Shown here in pieces: positions 8,882 to 18,139 of a DNA stretch of 64,000 nt (positions within the stretch are counted from its first letter, which is position 1; the number at the start of each line of letters is the position of its first letter). Position numbers and translations under genes: made by a program. The notes under the pieces were generated by a model that was given only the letters and a program-made list of their open reading frames with translations, searched no databases and was not told the origin of the DNA. This DNA is from Caldilineaceae bacterium (GTDB lineage Bacteria; Chloroflexota; Anaerolineae; Caldilineales; Caldilineaceae), in the NCBI GenBank assembly GCA_019637645.1, contig JAHBVH010000030.1, positions 29,693-93,692 of the forward strand, read 5' to 3'.

Positions 8882-9214
8882 TCATTCCTTTAATACCAGA
8901 TAGACAATCACCGTCAGGGTCGCCCCGGCGGGTAACTCACCCACCAGCCGCAGCCAACCGCCAAAGTGGCTGACTCGACAAAAGGCGACGCCAACGGTTG
9001 TTGGCAAGGTGAGTGTGCTGCCCTCATCACACCAATGGATGCCGTCGGGGGAGATCTGGACCCGCGCGGTGATCTGGGGCGGTACACCTTCGGCAGCCAA
9101 CGCACGCACAAAATAGAGCGCCTCACTTGCCCAGGCCGCTTCATAGGGTTCTGCCGTAAAGTGCGCCTGCCAAGTGACGTTGCGCTCCAGAACAGCAGTA
9201 TGACTTTCACGCAT
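8882..9214 (-). CDS. small uncharacterised beta-rich protein
   Basis: Predicted 110 residues. The ATG at 9214 is selected because AGGAGG lies 9 bases upstream, the best ribosome-binding site in this operon; a longer reading to 9235 would swallow that site. The sequence VQISPDGIHWCDEGSTLTL followed by GWLRLVGEL resembles a single beta-sandwich repeat found in some capsid- or glycan-associated proteins, but no family can be named. It precedes the 296-residue unknown gene by 24 bases. A promoter-like extended -10 immediately upstream suggests that this gene and the next two can be transcribed separately. Confidence 0.65.
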   Translation of the reverse strand: MRESHTAVLERNVTWQAHFTAEPYEAAWASEALYFVRALAAEGVPPQITARVQISPDGIHWCDEGSTLTLPTTVGVAFCRVSHFGGWLRLVGELPAGATLTVIVYLVLKE

Positions 9215-9227
9215 AGCGGTCAACCTC

Positions 9228-9244
9228 CTTTTCAAACCGTTTCT
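9228..9244 (-). promoter_or_regulatory. candidate operator, AGAAACGGTTTGAAAAG
   Basis: The 17 bases at 9228-9244, read on the minus strand, recur exactly at 43352-43368 and lie at the predicted transcription start of the small gene. The imperfect AAACGGTTT core is palindrome-like, as in LacI-type operators. No regulator of that kind is in the window, so this is a suggestion only. Confidence 0.3.
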
Positions 9245-9245
9245 G

Positions 9246-9254
9246 AGTATAGCA
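9246..9254 (-). promoter_or_regulatory. extended -10 promoter (TGC-TATACT) inside glycan operon
   Basis: On the minus strand TATGCTATACT occurs between the GH95 gene and the 110-residue gene. It matches the extended -10 seen at several other places in this window. No convincing -35 hexamer is present. It would add expression of the three distal genes. Confidence 0.4.
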
Positions 9255-9293
9255 TAATTTTGCTAAGGGAGATGAAATCGCCGTTGCGTGCCA

Positions 9294-11636
9294 TTAGTCA
9301 ACGGTGAGCACCTGCACTATATATGTTTGTCCGGCTTGGGTGGCAAACTCGATGATGCCCGGCGCCGCGGCTGTCGTCGCCACCGGCTGACCGTTATGGG
9401 AGATGGTTCCCGTTCCGGCAAGGCGTAGACGACAAAGGCCGCCCAAGCGCGAATGAATATGGGCTTGTGTCACCTGCCCGGCCTGCCAAGTGAGATCGAC
9501 CACAAAGCCGCCCCGGCCACAGAGGCCCGTAACGCGGCCCTGTGCCCAAGCCGTGGGCAAGGCTGGCAGCAGGTGCAGGTAGCCTTGGTGGCTCTGTAGC
9601 ATCATCTCGGCAATGGCAGCGGTGGCGCCGGTGTTATAGTCCAATTCATAGGCTTGGCGCGGCGCAAGTTTGGGTCCCATCATCAGGCTGCGATCCCCTT
9701 CCTGCTGATAGAGGGTGAGCAGACTGGCCGCGGCGGCCGCGGCATCGCCCAATCGCGCGTGATAGAGCATAATCAGGTTGCGGCCCCAACTCCCTTCCTC
9801 ATAGCCTGTTGGGGGTGCTTCCCGGCGGGTGATCGAGACCTTCACTGCTTGGGCCAGCTCTGGTGTCCCTTCGGGGGTGATCTGATCAAAGGGAAAGACG
9901 CTCAACAGGTGGCTCGTGTGCCGGTGGTGAGGGAGCGCATCGTCGTAATCGGCCAACCACTCCTGTAGCTGCCCTTGGCTGCCGATCTGAAAGGGGGGCA
10001 ACTTGGCGCGGGCAGCCGTTAGCTGGCCGCGTAAGACCGGATCGACGGCCAAGGTAGTACTCGCCTCGATACAGGCGGTAAAGAGGGCGCGGAGCAAGAC
10101 ATTGTCCACCGTTGGGCCGAGCGAGACGGGATAGGCTTGGCCTTGAAAGAGGAAGGGGTTTTCTGGTGAATTCGCCGGGCCACTCAAGAGCCAGCCCGTG
10201 GCCGGATCTTGGACCAGATAGGTAAGGAAAAATTCGGCGGCTTCTTTCAAAATGGGGTAGGCATGGCGGGCGAGAAAAGCGCGGTCGCCTGTAAATTGGT
10301 AGTGGTCCCATAGGTGCATGGCTAGCCATACCCCGCCGGTGGGATGCATCCCCCACCAAATGCTCCAGCCCGGTGCTGTAAAGCCCCAGGCATTGGCAAA
10401 GATATGGGCCACCCAGCCTGGCAAGCCGTAGAGCGTGCGGGCCGTGTGACGACCTGATGGCACAACGACCTGTTCGATCCAACGGAGCAGCGGCGCATGG
10501 CACTCGCTCAGGTTGGTCAACTCGGCAATCCAGTAGTTCATCTGCGTGTTAATGTCCAGGTGGTAATCGCAGGTCCAGCCAATGCGACAGGCGACATTGT
10601 CGTTCCAGACGCCCAACAGATGGGCTGGCAAAGGCGAATCTGGGCGAGAAGCGCCAATGAGCAGATAGCGCCCAAATTGAAAGAGGAGCGCGGCCAAGGC
10701 TGGATCGGCGGTGCCTTGTTGGACCGCGGCAATGCGGGCATCGAGGGGCTGATCCGGCTGGGGCGCGGCTCCAAGGTCTAGGCTTACCCGACGAAAGTAC
10801 TGTTGGTGATCGGCCACATGTTGGGCGCGCAACTCGGCATAGGGTATGGTTACCAACGTTGCCAGGCGTCGCTGGCAAACCGTCGCGGGCTCCGCGTGAT
10901 CAAAGGTCGAAGCAAAGGCCAACAGCAGGGTAACGCTGTCGCTCTCTTCGACGACGAGTTGGCTCCCATAGGTGGAGACCCGTCCTCCAGCGGCGCGTAC
11001 TAACAGCCGGGCATGGCCGTCCACACCGCTTTTGCCATCGCTGTGGAAATGTTCCCGTGCCAGTACATCCATCCCGATGGTGGCGGGCTCGTGGGTATAG
11101 ACGGTAAAGGGCTGCTCATCGCCATCCAGCCCCACGCGTAGCCCAACGCGACCCGGTTGGCTGGCGGTGATCTGCATCACCAGCACCCCCGCGGGATGGC
11201 TGGCAAAGATCTCCCGGTGGTAGGTCACGCCATTCAGCTCATAATGGACACTCGCAATGGCCTGATCCAGATCCAACGTTCGCCGATAGTGGCGCAGCCC
11301 TTCATCGCCATGCGCCATAAAAAGGCGCAGGTTGCCAAAGGGGAGGTTGGTGCCATAGTTGAGCTTGCGTCCTTCGATCTGGGTACAGAGTTGGTTGGCC
11401 GCGGGCAGATCGCCAGCCAAGAGCAGACGGCGCACCGCAGCCACAATCGCCGGACCGTCGGGGTTACTATTCGCTTGCGATGGTTCGCCCGACCAAAAGG
11501 TGATGTCGCTCAGGTAGACGCGTTCGGCACAAGCACCGCCATAGATCATCGCACCCAAGCGGCCATTGCCCACGGGTAGCGCGTCGTACCATGTTTCCGC
11601 GGCTTCGTTATAGAAGAAAGTTAGGTGTTCGGTCAT
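9294..11636 (-). CDS. GH95-family alpha-L-fucosidase-like glycosidase
   Basis: Predicted 780 residues, the usual size for GH95. The N-terminus carries the family signature WYDALPVGNGRLGAMIYG. In the (alpha/alpha)6 barrel the segment DINTQMNYW supplies the two asparagines that activate the water in known GH95 enzymes, and GPANSPENPF holds the acidic residue of the acid catalyst site; HHRHTSHLL is also typical. The usual QIDGNFG motif with the second acid reads ELDYNTG here, keeping the Asp but changing its surroundings, so specificity could differ (alpha-L-fucose or alpha-L-galactose). No signal peptide is present, which suggests intracellular cleavage of imported oligosaccharides. It lies 96 bases after the DUF5703 gene in the same operon. 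Confidence 0.9.
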   Translation of the reverse strand: MTEHLTFFYNEAAETWYDALPVGNGRLGAMIYGGACAERVYLSDITFWSGEPSQANSNPDGPAIVAAVRRLLLAGDLPAANQLCTQIEGRKLNYGTNLPFGNLRLFMAHGDEGLRHYRRTLDLDQAIASVHYELNGVTYHREIFASHPAGVLVMQITASQPGRVGLRVGLDGDEQPFTVYTHEPATIGMDVLAREHFHSDGKSGVDGHARLLVRAAGGRVSTYGSQLVVEESDSVTLLLAFASTFDHAEPATVCQRRLATLVTIPYAELRAQHVADHQQYFRRVSLDLGAAPQPDQPLDARIAAVQQGTADPALAALLFQFGRYLLIGASRPDSPLPAHLLGVWNDNVACRIGWTCDYHLDINTQMNYWIAELTNLSECHAPLLRWIEQVVVPSGRHTARTLYGLPGWVAHIFANAWGFTAPGWSIWWGMHPTGGVWLAMHLWDHYQFTGDRAFLARHAYPILKEAAEFFLTYLVQDPATGWLLSGPANSPENPFLFQGQAYPVSLGPTVDNVLLRALFTACIEASTTLAVDPVLRGQLTAARAKLPPFQIGSQGQLQEWLADYDDALPHHRHTSHLLSVFPFDQITPEGTPELAQAVKVSITRREAPPTGYEEGSWGRNLIMLYHARLGDAAAAAASLLTLYQQEGDRSLMMGPKLAPRQAYELDYNTGATAAIAEMMLQSHQGYLHLLPALPTAWAQGRVTGLCGRGGFVVDLTWQAGQVTQAHIHSRLGGLCRLRLAGTGTISHNGQPVATTAAAPGIIEFATQAGQTYIVQVLTVD

Positions 11637-11732
11637 CTTCTTTTTCTCGTGATCTAGGAAAGACTTGACAGGTTTATCGGAAGGTTAAACATTCATTGCG
11701 GCAAACGATGCCACAGGCCGCGTTAATCCGTT

Positions 11733-14033
11733 TTAGCGTATCTCTCCAAGTACCACATCCGCGGCTCGCTCGGGGGGTGTCACTTGGTATTCCAATTGGC
11801 CGGCTTGGTAGCGTCCTTCGACGATGGTAGCGTAGGGTGCATGTAATTTGAAGGTCACGTCCCAATCTGTCGGCCACGCGGGCAAGAGCAAGATTTGGCG
11901 GCCAGGGCACTGCATAAGCATCTCTTGCAAGCCGATCATGCCGGAGCCTCCCCAGTTGTGATCGGGGACCCAATCGTGGCCGGGACCCCAAAAGGCGGGG
12001 CAGCGCCGCCCGGAGTCGGTGAGCTTAAGCAAGGTATAGCGGGCTGCGTCCTCGGTGAGCCCCAAACGGGCGCAGAAGATGGCCTGTTGGTGCCAACTGA
12101 CGTGGCTTAATTGTCCTTCGCTGTAATCGCCATAGCGCCAGGTGTCGATGGCGACTTGGCGATCGGCTTTGCCTAGGCCATATTGTTCATAGGGAAAGAC
12201 AGGGTAGAGTTGGGGCAGCTCAACGTTGATAATCTCGGTCCAAGAGATGGCCGGTGCAATGGTCTGGTGTCCCTGTAAAGTGCGGAAGGGCAACGGTGGA
12301 ATGCGTTGGCGGAGTTCGGCATAGTAGGTGCGGCTTTCGTCGCTGAGGTAGGCCGCGGCGATTTCGAGCAGGGCATCGACGGTGCCCTGGAGCGCGGCGA
12401 TCAGATCGGCTGGGTTTAGGGCATCCTTATAGGTCTCTAGGGCGGTTGAGGGGTAGAAGACCAGATGTCCGTTAGCATCGAGGGGGCGCAGCGCGTTGAG
12501 GGTATGCTGCCACTGGTAGTGTTCATCAAAGAAGCGGATGGCGCTCTCGATAAAGGGCAGATAGGGCTGAATATCCAGGCTGCTGTATTGATGATATTTG
12601 AGGATCATCAAGGCAAATTCGAGCTGGGTGTGATAGTAGTAGCGCAGCCAGGGGGCGATCTGCTCGGTCGGGTCAAAGTGGGGCGGACGCGTGTGGTAGC
12701 GGTCGGTTGTGCCGGGCCAGCCCCACGACCAGCCCAGGGGCAGGCCAAAGTTTTCTAATTGCTCGGTGAAAGAGCAGCCGCCATGCCCCCAATAGACGCG
12801 GGTGCGGGCCTCGGCGGCTGGCAACGCGCGCCGATAGTATTCAAACTGGGGGGGCATGAGGTCAAAATCCCCGCTCTTAAGCATGGGCCAGTAGACCAAG
12901 CGTTGATTCTGCGCGGTGTGGCTTCCTCCACCCCATAGGCGAAAGTCGGCTGATTCATCGGCGAGATCGGCGCGGACCAAGCCGGGGTCGTAGATAAAGA
13001 GGCCGCCATTAAATTTGGTGGGGTACTCTCCGGCCCGGTTACAGCCAAGCAGATAGCGGAAGAGTTGATAGTTGCGCCCCACTTGCCATACCGGGTCGGT
13101 GGGGTCGGGGTGTTGGGGCTGGAGGCAGATGTGACTGCGTTCCCAAAATTGGGCCCACCAAGCTTGGGCCGTGGCGCGGGCGGATGCTACTTCGTCGTTA
13201 GTCGTGGTGGACAACGTCTCCAGCGCGGCACGCCATTCGGCCAAGGTCGCGCTTTGGTCGGTGTGGAGGGCAATATCCAGCCGGTGGTGGGCCATGGCCT
13301 GCGCACTATGCAACTGCCAGCTTTGGTGGGGCGTCTGCCCATAGTGGCCTGTCTGCGTACCCCCAGCAACCAAGCCAGGGCCGCTCATCAGGCCGCCAAA
13401 GGTGCGGTCCCGTTGGGGATTGGGAATTTCGGCGGCGACGGCGGTCAGCCCTTGTTGGGCAATCAAGTGGTCGATCAGCAGGCGGTCGTTGCGGTTGCGG
13501 TGGTAGAAAAGCACGCCCTGCTCCACAAAGTCCACCGTATCGGGCTCGGTGGTGACAGTGCCGGGGTAGGCAACCCAACTGGCACAGGGGTGACGCCGCT
13601 CCTGGGGGATCTCACGCACGCCTTGCCGCCAGTTTTCATAGCTGGCCGTGAAGGCTAGTGGTTGGTCGCTTGTTACTTCCACGTGAATGACTGGGCGTTC
13701 GACTTCTACCCACACCACGATGCGTGTCCCATAGCTACCGGTAATTTCTACATAGCCTTGGCGCAGCTTCAACTCCTGGCGAAAGGGCTGCTCTGCCGTA
13801 AAGGGATTGGGGGTTAGGCAGATACGTACGCGCCCCAACTTGAGCATTTGGTTATTTTCATCGAAGCTGCCCGCACGGTCGATGTAGAAGAGCAATTCGC
13901 CCGCGCCGCTCGTTGCATCGGCCTCTACCCAGACGTTGAGGCCAATATCATGGCCGCCACAGGGCATGGATTCACCGGCATTGTGGCTCGGTGTCTCCCA
14001 AACCAAATTGTATTGTTCTAGGTATTGACTCAT
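11733..14033 (-). CDS. DUF5703-domain glycoside-hydrolase-like protein
   Basis: Predicted 766 residues. The first 250 or so match the DUF5703 pattern: YNLVWETPSHNAGESMPCGG, GLNVWVEAD, LLFYIDRAGSFDENNQMLK and GRVRICLTPNPF. The rest is a helical barrel with many aromatic and acidic residues, related in organisation to GH95/GH65 enzymes. No signal peptide is visible. Proteins of this type are usually encoded beside GH95 or other glycoside hydrolases in glycan-use loci, as here. Activity is unproven; alpha-fucosidase- or galactosidase-like chemistry is a guess from the fold. It shares the operon with the sugar ABC importer upstream. Confidence 0.85.
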   Translation of the reverse strand: MSQYLEQYNLVWETPSHNAGESMPCGGHDIGLNVWVEADATSGAGELLFYIDRAGSFDENNQMLKLGRVRICLTPNPFTAEQPFRQELKLRQGYVEITGSYGTRIVVWVEVERPVIHVEVTSDQPLAFTASYENWRQGVREIPQERRHPCASWVAYPGTVTTEPDTVDFVEQGVLFYHRNRNDRLLIDHLIAQQGLTAVAAEIPNPQRDRTFGGLMSGPGLVAGGTQTGHYGQTPHQSWQLHSAQAMAHHRLDIALHTDQSATLAEWRAALETLSTTTNDEVASARATAQAWWAQFWERSHICLQPQHPDPTDPVWQVGRNYQLFRYLLGCNRAGEYPTKFNGGLFIYDPGLVRADLADESADFRLWGGGSHTAQNQRLVYWPMLKSGDFDLMPPQFEYYRRALPAAEARTRVYWGHGGCSFTEQLENFGLPLGWSWGWPGTTDRYHTRPPHFDPTEQIAPWLRYYYHTQLEFALMILKYHQYSSLDIQPYLPFIESAIRFFDEHYQWQHTLNALRPLDANGHLVFYPSTALETYKDALNPADLIAALQGTVDALLEIAAAYLSDESRTYYAELRQRIPPLPFRTLQGHQTIAPAISWTEIINVELPQLYPVFPYEQYGLGKADRQVAIDTWRYGDYSEGQLSHVSWHQQAIFCARLGLTEDAARYTLLKLTDSGRRCPAFWGPGHDWVPDHNWGGSGMIGLQEMLMQCPGRQILLLPAWPTDWDVTFKLHAPYATIVEGRYQAGQLEYQVTPPERAADVVLGEIR

Positions 14034-14259
14034 AACCTATTTCTTCTTTTCTAACGCGGTGTAAGTGGCTAAGAGGCGGGGAACTTTGGAACGCGGATAA
14101 ACCTTCGCGATTCGCGTCCATTCGCGTTCTATTCTCCACCATTTAGCCATAGCACTAAAGAAAACGCCACCTGCATACGCGGCCCATCTCCATTTTGGGG
14201 GAGAGCGGTGCCGCGTGGCAGGTGGCGTAAAAGCGGATTAGCCCGCAATGGACTTTGGG

Positions 14260-15924
14260 TTATTGTTGGCTGGCGTCATAGGCTGTTTGCATGGCCGCTA
14301 GATAACCCGCCAGATCCAGCTGTTCCAAACCGGCCACGTAGGCATCCCAATCGCTATCCAAGCTTTGGGCCCCGGTGACAAAGGCCAACGCATTTTGGTT
14401 GACATAGTCGGTGATGTTTTGGCGCTGCATGGCAATCGCATCCGCCGTATCTGGGTTCGGCCAGATCAGCCAGAAGGGGAAGAGATCGGGCGATTCTTTG
14501 CCTGCCATTAGATCGGTGGCATCTTGTAGGCGGCGCTCGTAACCGGGCCAGTTGTAATATTCCGCCGGATCGACCGATTGCACCCAACCGTCGCGGAAGC
14601 TCTTGGGTTGGAAGTATTGAGCCATCGCTCCCCAAGAAGAGTTGCGCGGGTCGGCGTCAGCAGGCTGTTGGATCACCGCGAAGATCGGTTCCACCTCTTT
14701 GTTGAGCGCCACATCGCCTTCTTCGGGGCGCCGCCAATCCACGCCTTCTTCCCCAAAGTGGGAGCGTAGCTGACCTTCTTGGGTGAACATATAGTCAACC
14801 AACTTGATCGCCGCAATCTGGGCTGCTTCGCTGGCTTTGTTGGTCAAGACAAAGGTTGCACCCGGCACGGTGTTGGGGAGGTAAGTTGCATATTGGGCAC
14901 GCGGGCCTTGCAGCGGTGGAATGGCATCATAGTCCGCACCATAGGGCGCTTCGGGGCCAACGGTGACAAAGATGGCCGGGTGCATACCGGCCCCCGCACC
15001 GAGCAGTTGCGCTTCGGCATTGTCACCGATCTTCTTGTAGGATTCAGCGTTTTGGGTAAAGGCACCCTGATCGATCAAGCCCGCATCGACTAGCCCCTTG
15101 ATATAGGTTAACCCTTCCTTCCACTCGGGTTTGTTGGCAACCGTATCCACCTGCCCGTCATTGAGGATCAGGAAGGTGCGGTCGTCGTCATAAGCAAAGC
15201 CGTTCATGAGATAGGGAATCGGACGCACGCCATAGTCTTCAATCGAACCGCTCAGCGGCACTTCGTCGGCCACGCCATTGCCATTGGGATCTTGGGTTTT
15301 GAAGGCTTCCAACATGGCCTGGAATTCTTCGGTGGTCGTGGGTACCTCTAACCCAAGGGCTTCGCGCCATTTGGTGTTGACCCACATTTTATTCGCATAG
15401 GAACAGTGGTAGCATTCGATTAATTGCGGCAGCCCATAGATGTTGCCATCCGGCGCGACAGCCATGGCGCGGAACTGCGGGTAGTTATCCAGCGCGGCTT
15501 GGACATTGGGCGCATATTCTTGGATCAAATCATTGAGCGGAATAACTACCCCTTGTTGACCAAACTTTAGTAGGTCGAGCTGGGTGAATTGATCTACCCA
15601 AGGGATCAACATAAAGAGATCGGGATAGTCACCACTAGCCAAGGAGATCTGGCGTTTTTCCTTGGCGGCATTGCCATCCATCGTAGTCGTTTCCCAGACG
15701 AACTGGATGTTAAACATCTCTTGGGCTTCGAGGGTGAATGAATTGGTGGCTAGATCGACCGTCGGACCTTGGGGCGAGAAAATGCGGATGGTGACAGGCC
15801 CGTCGCCACCTTCACTATTCCCCGCCGGTTGCGCGGCGGGCGCTGTGCCAGCACCGGCACAACTCGCCAAGAGCAGGCTCAAAATGACAAGCAGAGCCAG
15901 GACAAATGATGGGGTCTTCTTCAT
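14260..15924 (-). CDS. ABC sugar transporter solute-binding lipoprotein
   Basis: Predicted 554 residues. The signal peptide ends in a lipobox (LLASC), followed by an Ala/Gly-rich spacer. The body follows the large family-1-type extracellular solute-binding proteins similar to LplA of low-GC bacteria: EKRQISLASGDYPDLFM, NIYGLPQ, MWVNTKWREALGLEVPTTTEEF and a Ca-binding-like DPNGNGVADE. AAAGGAG precedes the ATG at 15924. It is the binding protein for the two permeases encoded upstream. No ATPase gene is present in this operon, so a shared MsmK-type ATPase encoded elsewhere is likely. Confidence 0.92.
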   Translation of the reverse strand: MKKTPSFVLALLVILSLLLASCAGAGTAPAAQPAGNSEGGDGPVTIRIFSPQGPTVDLATNSFTLEAQEMFNIQFVWETTTMDGNAAKEKRQISLASGDYPDLFMLIPWVDQFTQLDLLKFGQQGVVIPLNDLIQEYAPNVQAALDNYPQFRAMAVAPDGNIYGLPQLIECYHCSYANKMWVNTKWREALGLEVPTTTEEFQAMLEAFKTQDPNGNGVADEVPLSGSIEDYGVRPIPYLMNGFAYDDDRTFLILNDGQVDTVANKPEWKEGLTYIKGLVDAGLIDQGAFTQNAESYKKIGDNAEAQLLGAGAGMHPAIFVTVGPEAPYGADYDAIPPLQGPRAQYATYLPNTVPGATFVLTNKASEAAQIAAIKLVDYMFTQEGQLRSHFGEEGVDWRRPEEGDVALNKEVEPIFAVIQQPADADPRNSSWGAMAQYFQPKSFRDGWVQSVDPAEYYNWPGYERRLQDATDLMAGKESPDLFPFWLIWPNPDTADAIAMQRQNITDYVNQNALAFVTGAQSLDSDWDAYVAGLEQLDLAGYLAAMQTAYDASQQ

Positions 15925-16027
15925 ACAAATACCTCTCCTTTGGTTCTATCGTAAGCAGAAAATGCATAATACGCACAGGTACACAAGTGGATTGAGCTAC
16001 CCTAAGCTGGCATCACCTCCTTTTACG

Positions 16028-16136
16028 AATAATCAATAATCAATTGCTAATTGTCAATTAACAATTGGTTATTGGTTATTGGTTATTGGTTATTGGTTAT
16101 TGGTTATTGGTTATTGGTTATTGATTATTGATTATT
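16028..16136. repeat. heptamer tandem array inside a long inverted repeat
   Basis: Eight perfect TTGGTTA units (16065-16120) followed by two TTGATTA units. The 17-bp left arm at 16028-16044 is the exact reverse complement of 16120-16136, so the array can close into a hairpin. There are no spacers, so it is not CRISPR. It fills the gap between the permease stop codon and the binding-protein gene and may affect mRNA folding within the operon. It resembles the short tandemly repeated repetitive sequences described in cyanobacteria. Confidence 0.85.
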
Positions 16137-16138
16137 GC

Positions 16139-17053
16139 CTAGCCTTTGATCGAACCGATTAACATGCCCCGCACAAAATAGCGTTGGGCAAAGGGATAGA
16201 TGAGCAAGACCGGTAAGCTGCCGACGACGATCAACGAATATTTAAGTAGATCGGCCATCTGTTGGCGTTCCACCATCACCGAAGCTTCCATGGAACCACT
16301 GGTGGTGGTGTTGAGAATAAGAATGCTCCGCAGCACCAGTTGAAGTGGCTGTAAATCAGGCGATTTGAGATAGAGCAGCGCATCAAAATAGGCATTCCAC
16401 TGACCAACGGCATACATCAAAACCAACACGGCAATGATCGGCTTGGAGAGGGGCACGACGACTGACCAGAGAAAGCGGAGATCGCTACAGCCATCTAACG
16501 CAGCGGCTTCGGCCAACTCGTCAGGGATATTGACTTGGAAGAAGGTGCGGGCAATGATCACTTGCCATGCCGCCACGGCCTGGGGAATGATCATCGCCCA
16601 ACGCGTGTCGAGCATGCCCAATTCCTTGACGACAAGATAGGTGGGGATCAACCCACCCGAAAAGATCATGGTGAAGGTGATAAAGAGCATGATCGCCCCG
16701 CGACCATAGAGCGTGCGCCGTGAGAGTGGGTAGGCCACCAAGACGGTCGCCACGACACTGATCAAGGTGCCGAAAAAGGTGTAGTAGATCGAATTGGCAT
16801 AGCCCGTAATGATCTGGGGGTTGCTCAGCGCCACTTGGTAGCCACGCAGGGTGAAGTCAACCGGCCACAACCAGACCCGCCCCGACGAGACGGCCAACGG
16901 GCTGCTGAAGGACGAACTCACCACATAGACTAGCGGGTAGAGCACAATCACCAGAATGACCAGCAAGAAGAGATAGATCCCAAGTAAAAAGATGCGGTCC
17001 CCTAGTGACTCACGAATGCGACGCGGATGGTTGACTTGGCTGGTTGTTACCAT
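16139..17053 (-). CDS. sugar ABC transporter permease (LplC/MalG type)
   Basis: Predicted 304 residues with six membrane segments. The start is set at the ATG at 17053, preceded by AAAGG with 8-base spacing; the longer frame runs into a tandem repeat. The coupling motif EAAALDGCSDLRFLWSVVVPLSKP matches EAAxxDG-x9-IxLP of binding-protein-dependent permeases. The C-terminus RYFVRGMLIGSIKG is the typical ending of the LplC/YtcP branch. It works as a heterodimer with the permease encoded upstream and with the downstream binding lipoprotein. Confidence 0.93.
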   Translation of the reverse strand: MVTTSQVNHPRRIRESLGDRIFLLGIYLFLLVILVIVLYPLVYVVSSSFSSPLAVSSGRVWLWPVDFTLRGYQVALSNPQIITGYANSIYYTFFGTLISVVATVLVAYPLSRRTLYGRGAIMLFITFTMIFSGGLIPTYLVVKELGMLDTRWAMIIPQAVAAWQVIIARTFFQVNIPDELAEAAALDGCSDLRFLWSVVVPLSKPIIAVLVLMYAVGQWNAYFDALLYLKSPDLQPLQLVLRSILILNTTTSGSMEASVMVERQQMADLLKYSLIVVGSLPVLLIYPFAQRYFVRGMLIGSIKG

Positions 17054-17084
17054 ATCATTTACCTTTGCTAAAGCCTCTGGGGGA

Positions 17085-17132
17085 AGACAGTGAGACAGTG
17101 AGACAGTAGAACAGTGAGGCAGTGGGACAGTC
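17085..17132. repeat. octamer tandem array (AGACAGTG x6)
   Basis: Six adjacent octamers with consensus AGACAGTG (first two perfect, the others with one to three changes) occupy most of the gap between the two permease genes. The unit is the complement of the ACTGTCTT array at 34374 and of the units at 54084, so the three loci belong to one repeat family. Confidence 0.8.
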
Positions 17133-17137
17133 GCCAA

Positions 17138-18139
17138 TCACCACAAACTCATCTCCGATACGCGCTTGACATAGGCGTTGACGAGCACCAACAGGATCAT
17201 GTTGACGACCGAGTTGAACAAGCCAACGGCGGTGGCAAAGCTAAAATTAGCGTTGAGCAAGCCAATCTTATAGACATAGGTCGCGATGATCTCGGATGAA
17301 CTGAGATTGAGGGGGTTTTGCAGGAGGTAGACTTTCTCAAAGCCAATGGCGAGCAGGCTACCTACATTCAGAATCAAAAGAATCACGGCCACGGGCATGA
17401 TGCCGGGAAGGTCGATATTGAGAATCTTCTGCCAACGCGAAGCGCCGTCAACCCGGGCGGCTTCATAGAGCATCGGATCGACGCCCGCCAGCGCGGCGAG
17501 ATAGACAATCGCCGCGTAGCCACTGGTCTGCCAGACGCCCGACCAGACATAGATAGAGGAGAAAAGATTGGGGCGGCCTAGAAAGTTAATGGGCTCCATG
17601 CCCAGTGCCTGCAACCCTAGGTTGACCACTCCCAGCCTTGGTGAAAGCAGTAACATAATCATCGAGACCAGCACCACGGTGGAAATGAAGTAGGGGGCGT
17701 AGGTCACCATCTGTACCGTGCGCTTAAAGAAACCATTGCCCGTCTCATTTAGCGCAATCGCCAGGATAATCGGGATGGGAAAACCCACGGCCAGGGCATA
17801 GAGGCTAAGGACCAGTGTATTTTCGAGCAGATCCCAAAAGACCGGATTTTTGAAGAAAAGCTCGAAATGGCGGAAGCCAGCCCATGGGCTACCCCAGATA
17901 CCGGCAACGACATTATAATTTTTAAACGCGATGACCGCATTGGCCATAGGAATGTAGCGAAAGATGAAGAAGTAGAGCAAGGCTGGCAGCATAATTAGAT
18001 ACAACTGCCAGTGTCGCCGAAAACTTCGGCGAGCGGTTCGCCAAGGGGTTGTCCGCGTACGCACGGCTGCTTTCCCTTGTGCCCCATGGGGTGACAAGGC
18101 GGTGGAAAGCTGGGCCGGCGCGGTTTCAGGTTGAGACAT
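17138..18139 (-). CDS. sugar ABC transporter permease (LplB/MalF type)
   Basis: Predicted 333 residues with a basic cytoplasmic N-terminus and six membrane segments. YLIMLPALLYFFIFRYIPM and the coupling loop EAARVDGASRWQKILNIDLPG identify the LplB-type permease. The C-terminus ends YVKRVSEMSLW, usual for this branch. It is the first gene of the minus-strand glycan-use operon. The gap to the next gene carries an octamer tandem repeat. Confidence 0.93.
   Translation of the reverse strand: MSQPETAPAQLSTALSPHGAQGKAAVRTRTTPWRTARRSFRRHWQLYLIMLPALLYFFIFRYIPMANAVIAFKNYNVVAGIWGSPWAGFRHFELFFKNPVFWDLLENTLVLSLYALAVGFPIPIILAIALNETGNGFFKRTVQMVTYAPYFISTVVLVSMIMLLLSPRLGVVNLGLQALGMEPINFLGRPNLFSSIYVWSGVWQTSGYAAIVYLAALAGVDPMLYEAARVDGASRWQKILNIDLPGIMPVAVILLILNVGSLLAIGFEKVYLLQNPLNLSSSEIIATYVYKIGLLNANFSFATAVGLFNSVVNMILLVLVNAYVKRVSEMSLW

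Noticed and set aside
16065..16134. Tandem array that could be mistaken for CRISPR
   Set aside because: Units are 7 bases with no spacers, and no cas genes are present.
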